From NCBI GenBank assembly GCA_963723745.1, contig CAVRRZ010000004.1:186001-250000 (forward strand): a DNA stretch of 64,000 nucleotides. The letters run 5' to 3'. The translations under genes and the position numbers were made by a program. This document shows positions 41,771-49,907 of the stretch, one piece after another. This DNA is from CAVRRZ01 sp963723745 (GTDB lineage Bacteria; Actinomycetota; Actinomycetes; Mycobacteriales; Geodermatophilaceae). The notes beneath the pieces are model-generated. The model worked only from the letters and a program-made list of their open reading frames with translations. It was not told the origin of the DNA and ran no database searches. The stretch's first letter is position 1; the number at the start of each line of letters is the position of its first letter.

Positions 41771-43663
41771 TCACTCGTTGACGACCTCGGCGTCGATCAC
41801 GTCATCGTCATCGGGCCGCCCGGATCCACCGGTCGAGCCCTCCGAGCCGGACGCGGAGCCGGTGCCGCCGGGCGCAGTCGCGGCCATGCCGTGGAAGATC
41901 TGCTGCAGCTCACTGGTGAGCGACCGCAGCCGGTCCAGCGGCGCCTCGTCCTTGATCGCCTGCCGGGCGTCAGCGATGAGCATCTCGGCGCGGGCCTTCT
42001 CGTGCGTCGGCGCCGCATCGCCGAGCTCGGTCAGCCGTCGCTCCACCTGGTAGGCGGCCGAGTCGAGCGTGTTCTTGGCTTCGACCAGCTCGCGCAGCCG
42101 GGCGTCCTCGTCGGAGTGCTGCTGCGCATCGGCCACCATCCGCTCGACCTCGGCCTTGTCGAGGTTCGAGGACTCACTGATGGTGATCTGCTGCTGCTGC
42201 CCGGTGTCCTTGTCCCGGGCGGTGACGTTGAGGATGCCGTTGGCGTCGATGTCGAAGGTCACCTCGACCTGCGGCACCCCGCGCGGCGCCGGCCGGATGT
42301 TCTCCAGCCGGAACCGGCCCAGCACCCGGTTGTCGCTGGCGCGCTCACGCTCGCCCTGCAGGACGACGATGTCGACGGCGGGCTGGTTGTCCTCGGCGGT
42401 GGAGAAGACTTCCGAGCGGCGGGCGGGGATGGTGGTGTTCCGCTCGATGACCTTGGTCATCACGCCGCCCATGGTCTCGACACCGAGGGACAGCGGGGTG
42501 ACGTCGAGCAGCAGGACGTCCTTGACCTCGCCCTTGAGCACCGCGGCCTGCAGCGCGGCACCGAGGGCGACCACCTCGTCGGGGTTGACCGACATGTTCG
42601 GGTCCTTGCCGCCGGTCAGCCGGCGCACCAGGTTCTGCACCGCGGGAATCCGGGTGGAGCCACCGACCAAGATGACCTCGTCGATGTCGTTGGCGGTCAC
42701 CTTCGCGTCGGCCATTGCCTGCTGCACCGGGCCCATGCACCGCTCCACCAGGTCGGCGGTGATCGACTCGAATGTCGACCGCATCAGGGTGGTGTTCAGG
42801 TGCTTGGGGCCGTTGGCGTCGGCGGTGATGAACGGCAGGTTGACCGTGGTCTGGGTGACAGAGGACAGCTCGACCTTGGCCTTCTCCGCGGCCTCGAACA
42901 GCCGCTGAAGCGCCTGCGGGTCCTTGCGCAGGTCGATGCCCTCGGCCCGCTGAAACTCCTCGGCCAGGTGGTCCACGATCCGCCGGTCGAAGTCGTCACC
43001 GCCCAGGTGCCCGTCCCCGGCGGTGGCCCGGACCTCCACGACACCGTCACCGACGTCGAGCAGGCTTACGTCGAAGGTGCCGCCACCGAGGTCGAAGACC
43101 ATCACCGTCTCGTTGGTCTTCTTGTCCAGACCGTAGGCGAGCGCGGCGGCGGTGGGCTCGTTGACGATCCGCAGGACCTCCAGCCCGGCGATTCGGCCGG
43201 CGTCGCGGGTGGCCTGCCGCTGGGCGTCGTTGAAGTACGCCGGCACCGTGATCACGGCCTCGGTGACCTTCTCGCCGAGGTACTTGGATGCGTCCTCGAC
43301 AAGCTTGCGCAGCACCTGCGCGGAGATCTCCTCCGGGGCGTACTGCTTGCCGCGCACGTCGAACCGCACCGCGCCATCCGGTCCGGCGACCACGTCGAAG
43401 GTCACCGCGTTCTTCTCGCTGGCGACCTCGTCGTGGCGACGGCCGATGAAGCGCTTGGCCGAGTAGATCGTGCCCTTGGAGTTCAGGATCGCCTGCCGGC
43501 GGGCGAGCTGGCCGACCAGCCGCTCGCCGGACTCGGTAAAGGCCACCACCGACGGGGTGGTGCGGGATCCTTCGGCGTTGGCGATGACGGTGGGCTTGCC
43601 GCCTTCCACGACGGCGATGACGGAGTTCGTGGTGCCCAGGTCGATACCAACGGCCTTGGCCAT
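41771..43663 (-). CDS. dnaK: DnaK (Hsp70) chaperone
   Basis: This 630-residue protein has the nucleotide-binding signature GIDLGTTNSVIAVVEGGKPT, VMVFDLGGGTFDVSLLDVGD and VILVGGSTRIPAVQNLVRRL, a substrate-binding domain, and the acidic tail DDDDVIDAEVVNE. It is the first gene of the compact minus-strand run that continues to the S1C protease. GAGGTTGAG precedes the ATG. No CIRCE or HAIR repeat is visible in the 77 bases before it. The CbpA/CbpM partners suggest an accessory rather than the only DnaK system of the cell. Confidence 0.96.
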   Translation of the reverse strand: MAKAVGIDLGTTNSVIAVVEGGKPTVIANAEGSRTTPSVVAFTESGERLVGQLARRQAILNSKGTIYSAKRFIGRRHDEVASEKNAVTFDVVAGPDGAVRFDVRGKQYAPEEISAQVLRKLVEDASKYLGEKVTEAVITVPAYFNDAQRQATRDAGRIAGLEVLRIVNEPTAAALAYGLDKKTNETVMVFDLGGGTFDVSLLDVGDGVVEVRATAGDGHLGGDDFDRRIVDHLAEEFQRAEGIDLRKDPQALQRLFEAAEKAKVELSSVTQTTVNLPFITADANGPKHLNTTLMRSTFESITADLVERCMGPVQQAMADAKVTANDIDEVILVGGSTRIPAVQNLVRRLTGGKDPNMSVNPDEVVALGAALQAAVLKGEVKDVLLLDVTPLSLGVETMGGVMTKVIERNTTIPARRSEVFSTAEDNQPAVDIVVLQGERERASDNRVLGRFRLENIRPAPRGVPQVEVTFDIDANGILNVTARDKDTGQQQQITISESSNLDKAEVERMVADAQQHSDEDARLRELVEAKNTLDSAAYQVERRLTELGDAAPTHEKARAEMLIADARQAIKDEAPLDRLRSLTSELQQIFHGMAATAPGGTGSASGSEGSTGGSGRPDDDDVIDAEVVNE

Positions 43664-43740
43664 CTCAACCTCCTGTGTGCTCGTAGGTAGAGGAGTTCAA
43701 AGGCTTTGCTGAGGGGGATGCATCGAGGCCCGGCGGCGGG

Positions 43741-44112
43741 CTAGGGCTCGATGATCGGCACGCCGGGGGCCGACTCGCCGAACACTAGCTGCTCGCCGGA
43801 CAGCAGCGGCGCCTGGCGGCGGGCCGCCTGCCGTTCGGCGTCCACACGCTGGCGGGGACGGTCGGGGTCCGCCTGGCTATCCGCCGCTTCGACGAGCGGT
43901 ACAGTGCGCACCGCGACGAGCTGGAAGTGAATCCAGGTCGCCCCACATCGCGGACACATGAGGGATCCGGGTGCGGTCGGGGCCGGCACGGGGACACCGT
44001 TGAGGGAGTAGTACTCCCATGTCAGACCGTGGCCGTCCTCGATGTGCTGCACGTCGAAGTCGGTGCTCCAGACGTGGCCACATCCGGCGCAGGTGAAGCG
44101 GTAGCGCTCCAC
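43741..44112 (-). CDS. zinc-ribbon protein of unknown function
   Basis: This ORF of about 123 residues starts at GTG behind AAGGAGCTTGC and reads VERYRFTCAGCGHVWSTDFD then PGSLMCPRCGATWIHFQLVA. The two CxxC pairs are 45 residues apart and would bind one zinc. The C-terminus is polar. It lies between hsp20 and dnaK on the same strand, so it probably belongs to the heat-stress regulon. A TTG at 44130 is an alternative start. I do not recognise a described family. Confidence 0.68.
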   Translation of the reverse strand: MERYRFTCAGCGHVWSTDFDVQHIEDGHGLTWEYYSLNGVPVPAPTAPGSLMCPRCGATWIHFQLVAVRTVPLVEAADSQADPDRPRQRVDAERQAARRQAPLLSGEQLVFGESAPGVPIIEP

Positions 44113-44283
44113 CGCAAGCTCCTTGAGCAACTCTCGATCACCTCCTCTCGCCGGGTGCGGGAAGCTGGCTAGCTGTTCGACCGGTGAGCCATCTGACCGG
44201 TCCATGGGACGGGTCGGCGTCTGCGGGGATTGGGTGGGCGGTGCGCCCGCCGCGGGCTCACGCACCGCCCACCGTGCCGCCAA

Positions 44284-44787
44284 TCAGCTCTTCTGGCCGC
44301 TGCTCTCCGACTTGGCGGTCCCGCCGGCCTGCTCGTCGCTCTGCTGCTGGCCGGTCGACAGCTGCTGCTGCCCGCCGCCGTGCTGAACCTCGATCCGTCG
44401 AGGCTGGGCGGACTCGGCCATCGGGATGGTCAGCAGGAGGACACCGTTGTTGTAGGTGGCCTGCACCTTGGCGGTGTCCAGGGCGTCGCCGACCTGGAGT
44501 TGCCGGGTGAAGGTGCCCTGCGGGCGCTCCGCGAGCAGGACGTTGTGCCCCTCCTCGTACTCGGCGCCGCGGTTGGCCTGGATGGTCAGCACGTTGCGCT
44601 CGCAGGTGATCTCCACGCTGGACGGGTCGACACCCGGCAGGTCAAGCGCAACGTGGTAGCCGTCGTCGCCCTGCCACACGTCCATCGGCATGCCCATCGG
44701 CGTCCGCCGCCCGGACACCAGCTGGCTGGTGAGCCGGTCGAACCCCCGGAAAGGGTCGCCGAACGGCTCGAACCGCATCACACTCAT
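44284..44787 (-). CDS. Hsp20/alpha-crystallin small heat-shock protein
   Basis: This 167-residue chaperone has the alpha-crystallin domain MPMDVWQGDDGYHVALDLPG, VEITCERNVLTIQANRGAEY and TYNNGVLLLTIPMAESAQPR. A Gln/Ser-rich tail follows. It holds unfolded proteins for later rescue by DnaK and ClpB, both encoded just downstream. AAGGAGAAGCACC precedes the ATG at 44787. Confidence 0.93.
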   Translation of the reverse strand: MSVMRFEPFGDPFRGFDRLTSQLVSGRRTPMGMPMDVWQGDDGYHVALDLPGVDPSSVEITCERNVLTIQANRGAEYEEGHNVLLAERPQGTFTRQLQVGDALDTAKVQATYNNGVLLLTIPMAESAQPRRIEVQHGGGQQQLSTGQQQSDEQAGGTAKSESSGQKS

Positions 44788-44921
44788 GGTGCTTCTCCTT
44801 CCCGACAGTTGTGGTTGGTGACTCTCTGTATTTGCGTCGCGCCGAGCAGGAGCACGGCCGGACACGAAGCTTGTGGCGTGCGGCATGCCCTCCGGCCGCA
44901 GAGAGCGGGCGGTCTGGGCGT

Positions 44922-45398
44922 CTAGAAGATGGCTCTGGGAGGTCGCGCTCGTCGGCAGGGCGGGCTTTCGGCCCGACACCCCACCGTGGCGCCGTTCTGG
45001 AGCAGCCCGGCGATCACCGCCCAGGAGCCAGCCAGGATGACCGAGGCGAGCACAGTGGTCTGGGGCCGGAACCAACTCGCTAACCCGGCCACGATGCTGA
45101 GGCGCCCAGCGGCCACGGAGCTCGGACCTGGCCGCAAGTTGGCCGACGGGACTGGGCCGCTAGCCAGTGAGCGGAGGCCAGCCACGGTCGCAGAGGCGCC
45201 AGACGGCGGTGCCAGGAATGTTGCTCCGGCCAGCATCGCCCGCACGCCGCGCAGTCCCCGCGCGAGGGGCAGTAGCCGAGCGGCCCGTTGCCCCTTCAGC
45301 ATGTGCCGATCGGCGGGCAAGTCACCGACCGTGGGCTCTGCGTCCTCCCTCCTGATGACGCCGCTCCAGGTCGGGTGCAGTGAGATCAGGCTGGTCAT
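44922..45398 (-). CDS. hypothetical protein with one membrane stretch
   Basis: ATG 45398 follows GAGGAGGTCGCA, a strong site. The 158-residue frame has a polar N-terminus (VIRREDAEPTVGDLPADRHM) and a hydrophobic region near residues 95-130 (SIVAGLASWFRP then LASVILAGSWAVIAGLL). The arginine-rich last 20 residues look out of frame, so a late frameshift is possible. It is upstream of hsp20 on the same strand. No family is recognised. Confidence 0.5.
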   Translation of the reverse strand: MTSLISLHPTWSGVIRREDAEPTVGDLPADRHMLKGQRAARLLPLARGLRGVRAMLAGATFLAPPSGASATVAGLRSLASGPVPSANLRPGPSSVAAGRLSIVAGLASWFRPQTTVLASVILAGSWAVIAGLLQNGATVGCRAESPPCRRARPPRAIF

Positions 45399-46167
45399 TG
45401 CGACCTCCTCGGACTCCTCTCATAGGCACCGGCCGCGTCGATCCCATACTACCCCAAACCTACAGTCGCGAACATAAATTTCCTGCGATCGCCGCCACGG
45501 CTTTGAGGGCGGTAGGTTGCGGACGGGGTTCAGGAACTCCGGCCGCTGCCGAGCCGCCCCCCGGCTGCGGTGGCCGACACGAGAGCGCCCGCATGGCGCC
45601 CAGATACCCGCGCTGAATCGGGGATGCACTGCCTGTTCGATGGCACGCTTGACGCGCCCGTCGACGGTGCTCGCCCAGTAGTCACGCCATTCGCAGACGG
45701 CCGCGGACAGCTTGAAGCGGCGGCCCTACCTTGAGCCGCCCCCCGCCCACGCGCACCTGTCCAACGAGCAGCCGAGCGCTTGTGACGAGCCGTCCGGATC
45801 GCGCTCCTGCCGTCCGTAGGTCCGCACATCGAAGGTGTGGTGTCCACGCGGGACGCGGAGCTGGCGCCGCCACGGACTTCAGCGGGAGGTCTTCTCGGCT
45901 GTTTCGGCGCGGAAGGACTCGTGAGCATCTTGCCGCTCGGTGGCCCGCCGCCAGCCGCCGCAGATGGCGCTGGGGATCCTGACTGCGGCCAAGCTGGTGG
46001 GCCTTCCCTCGGACGCCGGACCGAAGCGCGGGCACACATTTGAGCTGTCCCGCGCATACCGGTCAAAGGCGTTGGCGGCATGCCCGCGAGCCGAGTGCTA
46101 GCCGCCCCGGATGAACGTGTGCGGCGGTGCCAGAACCTGGTGAGCGGTGAAGGCCTGTCGACGGCCC
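45399..46167 (+). other. gap with degenerate coding remnants
   Basis: There is no complete gene. A plus-strand piece at 45965-46102 (MALGILTAAKLVGLPSDAGP then HTFELSRAYRSKALAAC) looks like the end of a real protein but has no ribosome site and no recognised family. The segment around 45430-45480 is AT-rich for this window. The IS21 left end begins near 46168. Confidence 0.45.
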
Positions 46168-46316
46168 CTGAAAACTGACCCCCTGATGGCGCTCAGCTGA
46201 ACCCCAGACCTGCTCACTGAAAGTCCCCACCCGTGGAGCTCCGCCAGAGACGGCGGGGCCCCTTCGAGGATGGCGGTCTCTGACCACCGCACCACCTCGA
46301 AGGAGCCCTGCCTCTC

Positions 46317-47350
46317 ATGCTCACACGGGAGGACGACATCGACGTACACGCGCTACGTCGCCAGGGCTGGACGATCTCGGCGATCGCCCGGCACCTGGGT
46401 CGCGACCGCAAGACCATCCGCGCCTACCTCAACGGTCGCCAGGCCGGGGTGCGCGCCCCGGCCGGTCCGGACGGGTTCGCCCCGTTCATCGAGTACTGCC
46501 GCGCCCGGCTGACCGAGGACCCCCACCTGTGGGCGATGACCCTGTTCGACGAGGTCGTCGAGCTCGGCTACGACCGCGCCTACTCCACGTTCACCCGCCA
46601 GCTGCGGGCCCGGGAGCTGCGCCCGGTGTGCCAGCCGTGCGCCCCGACCAAGGGCCGCCCGGTCGCGGTGATCGAGCACCCGGCCGGTGAGGAGACCCAG
46701 TTCGACTGGATCGAGCTGCCCGACCCGCCCGCCGGCTGGGCCGCCGCAGGCTACGGCTCCAAGGCGTTCCTGCTGGTCGGGGCGCTGGCGCACTCCGGCC
46801 GCTGGCGCGGCGTGCTCTGCACGAGCATGGAGCAGCCGGTCCTGATCGACGCCATCCACCGGGTCAGCGCCGCCCTCGGCGGGCTGACCCGCATCTGGCG
46901 GTTCGACCGGATGGCCACGGTCTGCCACCCCGCCTCGGGGAAGGTGACCGCGTCGTTCGCCGCGGTCGCCAAGCACTACGGCGTCCAGGTCGCGATCTGC
47001 CCGCCGCGGCGCGGCAACCGCAAGGGCGTGGTGGAGAAGGCCAACCACACCGCCGCCCAGCGATGGTGGCGCACCCTGCCCGACGACGTCACGCCCGAGG
47101 CCGCGCAGGCCTCCCTCGACCAGTTCTGCGCCACCCGCGGTGACGCCCGGCTGCGCACCCTGGCCGGGCGCCGGGGCAGCGTGCGGCCGCACCGCACCGG
47201 CGCAAGCAGCGCATCCCACCCGGCCCGGCCGCCCAAGCGGCGGCCGACGTCCTCCGCCAGACCACTTCCACCGCCACGCCCGGCGGTGAGGTCGTGATCG
47301 ACCTGGCCGCCTACGACCGCGCCGCCCGAGGAAGGAACACCCTCCGATGA
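46317..47350 (+). pseudogene. IS21 transposase IstA, internally deleted
   Basis: The N-terminal HTH (DIDVHALRRQGWTISAIARH) and the integrase core (EETQFDWIELPDPPAGW and NRKGVVEKANHTAAQRWWRT) are intact. After DARLRTLAGRRGS the expected C-terminal beta-domain is missing; the sequence jumps, out of frame, to the true end (VLRQTTSTATPGGEVVIDLA to NTLR and a stop at 47350). About 100 residues were lost. The istB ATG overlaps the stop, as is normal. Confidence 0.8.
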
Positions 47351-47523
47351 CCACACCGCCACTGCAGCCGAGCACGAGGACGCAGGCCAGCGTCTACCAG
47401 CAGCTGCGCGGGCACCTGGCCACGCTCAAGCTGCACACCGCCGCCGAGCAGCTGCCCGCCGTGCTCGACGCCGCCCGCACCGAAGGCCTCAGCCTGACCG
47501 CCGCGCTGGAACGCCTGCTGGCT
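47347..47523 (+). pseudogene. IS21 helper IstB, N-terminal fragment
   Basis: The reading QASVYQQLRGHLATLKLHTA then AALERLLAL is the start of the IstB AAA helper. It is cut at about residue 59 by the IS1182 and its Walker motifs are not in the window. Confidence 0.85.
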
Positions 47524-49300
47524 CTAGGAGCCTGCTGAACAAGGCTCGGCGTTTCTGCCGGGTCCGGGGCGGGGGCGGGGGAACGATTTGGGTCGTGCAG
47601 GGGACTTCCCACCCTGAGCATGTGGTGATGGACGTCGAGTCGGTGTCGGGTCACCTGTTGCCGCAGGGCAGCGTGTACGCGTTCCTGGCCGAGCACCGCC
47701 GGGAGCTCTTCCCGGATGTGATGTTCGCCGATCTGTTTCCCTCGCCGCGGGGCCGGCCGAGCGAGCCAGCTGATGTGGTCGCCGCGGTGCTGGTGCTGCA
47801 GGCGCTGGAGGGGCGCTCGGATCGGGAGGCGACCGAGGCGCTGACCTTCGATCTGCGCTGGAAGGCCGCCTGCGGCTGGCCGATCGGAGCGGCGGCGTTC
47901 CATCCCACGGTGCTGACCTACTGGCGGCGCCGGCTGGCCGCCTCGGCCCGGCCGAACCGGATCTTCGATGCCGTTCGCGACGTACGGGCAACCGGGGCGC
48001 TGAGCGGGAAGACCCGGCGGGCGCTGGACTCCACGGTGTTGGAGGACGCGGTCGCCACCCAGGACACCGTGACCCAGCTGGTCGCCTCCATCCGCCGAGT
48101 CGCCCGGACCCTGCCGGGCGGGGCGCAGCTGGTCGCGGCCACGGCGACCGCCTCCGGGCATGACTACTCGGCGCCGGGAAAGCCGGCCATCGCCTGGGAC
48201 GACGAGGCAGCCCGCGCCGCGCTGGTCGACGGGCTGGTCCGCGACGCCCGAGCGGTGCTCGCCGCGACCGCCGCCGGCGACCCACCGGCCGAGGGGCCGG
48301 CCGCCGACGCGGTCGGGCTGCTGGCCCTGGTCGCCGGCCAGGACGTCGAACACGTCCCCGACCCCGACGAGCCCGGTGGTGGCGGCCGGTGGCGGATCGC
48401 CCGGGCGGTCGCCCCAGATCGGATGATCTCCACCGTCGATCCCGACGCCCGCCACGCACACAAGACGGTGCACCGTCGGATCGATGGCTTCAAGGCCCAT
48501 CTCGTGGCCGAGCCGGACACCGGGCTGATCACCGGCTGCGCGCTGACGCGCGCCAGCGGACCGGACACCGGCGACGCCACCGTCGGCATCGGCCTGCTCA
48601 CCGCCGATGACAGCCCGGCCGGGGCCGTGCAGGTGCTGGCCGACTCGGCCTACGGCACCGGCCCGATGCTCGCCGCCCTGGCCGCCGCCGGGCACACCGC
48701 CCTGATCAAGCCATGGCCGACCCGCTCGTTGATCCCCGGCGGGTTCACCACCGCCGACTTCGCCGTCGACGAGGTCACCGGCACGCTGACCTGCCCGGCC
48801 GGACACGCCGTCCGCTACACCCCGGTCAAGCGGACGGCCAAGTTCGGGCCCCGCTGCGCCGGCTGCGCGCTGCGGGCACGCTGCACCACCAGCCCCCGCG
48901 GGCGCACCGTGGTGCTCGCCGAGCACGACGCGCTGCAACGCGCCCACCGGGCCCACGCCGCGAACCCGGACTTCCAGGCCGCTTACCGCCGGCACCGGCC
49001 GATGATCGAACGCGACATCGCCTGGCTCACCCGCGGCAACCGCCGAGTCCGCTACCGGGGCGTGGCCAAGAACGACGCCTGGCTGCACCTGCGCACCGCC
49101 GCGATCAACCTCCGCCGCCTGCTCGCCCTTGGACTCACCGGCAGCTCCGGACACTGGGTGCTCGCCTGTTGACCAGCACCACCCATCGGACCACGGTGAA
49201 CAGCGGGCAGGGCGACCCCTCTGTCGCACCCACGGGTGCTGACTCGACCGCAGCACTGACTGCCGCGAGGGGCCCTGCCCCTTATTCAGCAGGCTCCTAG
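47524..49300 (+). mobile_element. IS1182-family insertion sequence
   Basis: The ends CTAGGAGCCTGCTGAA (47524-47539) and TTCAGCAGGCTCCTAG (49285-49300) are a perfect 16-base inverted repeat. CTAG at each tip may be a four-base target duplication. The flanks are unrelated (istB on the left, a PP2C phosphatase on the right), so insertion was accompanied by a deletion or by recombination between two copies. Confidence 0.87.
47595..49172 (+). CDS. IS1182-family transposase
   Basis: This 525-residue DDE transposase has the family opening LFPDVMFADLFPSPRGRPSE and core motifs ALDSTVLEDAVATQDTVTQL and DGFKAHLVAEPDTGLITGCA. It also has VLADSAYGTGPMLAALAAAG, the Cys-rich CAGCALRARCTT, and the ending RRVRYRGVAKNDAWLHLRTA. 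The frame is open, so the copy may be active. Confidence 0.92.
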   Translation: MQGTSHPEHVVMDVESVSGHLLPQGSVYAFLAEHRRELFPDVMFADLFPSPRGRPSEPADVVAAVLVLQALEGRSDREATEALTFDLRWKAACGWPIGAAAFHPTVLTYWRRRLAASARPNRIFDAVRDVRATGALSGKTRRALDSTVLEDAVATQDTVTQLVASIRRVARTLPGGAQLVAATATASGHDYSAPGKPAIAWDDEAARAALVDGLVRDARAVLAATAAGDPPAEGPAADAVGLLALVAGQDVEHVPDPDEPGGGGRWRIARAVAPDRMISTVDPDARHAHKTVHRRIDGFKAHLVAEPDTGLITGCALTRASGPDTGDATVGIGLLTADDSPAGAVQVLADSAYGTGPMLAALAAAGHTALIKPWPTRSLIPGGFTTADFAVDEVTGTLTCPAGHAVRYTPVKRTAKFGPRCAGCALRARCTTSPRGRTVVLAEHDALQRAHRAHAANPDFQAAYRRHRPMIERDIAWLTRGNRRVRYRGVAKNDAWLHLRTAAINLRRLLALGLTGSSGHWVLAC

Positions 49301-49680
49301 GCCAGTTGGACACCGTGAGTGGCGAGTTGCAATGGATCAACGCCGGACATCCAGCGCCCCTGTGGGTGCGCAACGGCCGGGTGATCGGCGAACTCACCGG
49401 GCCGGTCACTCGACCCGTGGGCTTCGGTGGCGCGGCCGCGCAGGTGCAATCGGTACGGCTGGAGCCGGGCGACCGGCTGCTGATCTTCACCGACGGTGTG
49501 GTCGAGGAGCGACTGCCAGGGGGACAGCAGTTCGGGGAAACCCGGCTGCGTCAGATGCTGGAGCAAGCCAGCGGCCAGCGGCTGCCCGCGGCCGAGACGG
49601 TCCGCCGGCTGTCCCATGCACTCATGGCCGCTCGCCAGGGACAGACCAGCGATGACGCCTCCCTCCTGCTGATCGAGTAA
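49301..49680 (+). pseudogene. SpoIIE-type PP2C phosphatase, C-terminal fragment
   Basis: The reading GELQWINAGHPAPLWVRNGR, GDRLLIFTDGVVEERLPGGQ and TSDDASLLLIE is the end of a SpoIIE/RsbU-type serine phosphatase. The N-terminal part, with its metal-binding GD motif, is missing at the IS1182 end. A complete relative with GAF domains follows on the other strand at 49908-51764. Confidence 0.85.
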
Positions 49681-49907
49681 AAGAGCCCGCCGCGGGACGA
49701 CGAGCTAGCCACGAACATCCGCGTTAGCCGCTCGCCGAGCCGGGGCGCACCCGGCGACCCCGCCCGCCCGGCCGGCTAGCGACAAGGTGCGTGGGCCGGT
49801 CTGACCGGTGATCTTGTCGGCGAGCCGCCAGGCCGAACCACGGCCCGGCTCTGCCGGGCAGGACGTCATGACGGTGACGTTCGCCGGCGCCTGTCGGTTC
49901 CGACCGG

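Larger units (their letters stand above)
46168..47523 (+). mobile_element. IS21-family element, deleted and interrupted
   Basis: The left end lies near 46168 (TGAAAACTGACCCC), followed by istA and the start of istB. istA has an internal deletion, and istB stops at the IS1182 at 47524. The right end is absent, so the element is dead. Confidence 0.75.

Noticed and set aside
41549..43690. 713-codon plus-strand ORF opposite dnaK
   Set aside because: It is an antisense shadow of dnaK, with no independent start signal.
43664..43740. HAIR or CIRCE operator before dnaK
   Set aside because: No CTTGAGT-N7-ACTCAAG or TTAGCACTC-N9-GAGTGCTAA pattern was found by eye.
45682..46035. 117-codon minus-strand ORF
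   Set aside because: It has Arg/Ala-rich random-like composition and no ribosome site.
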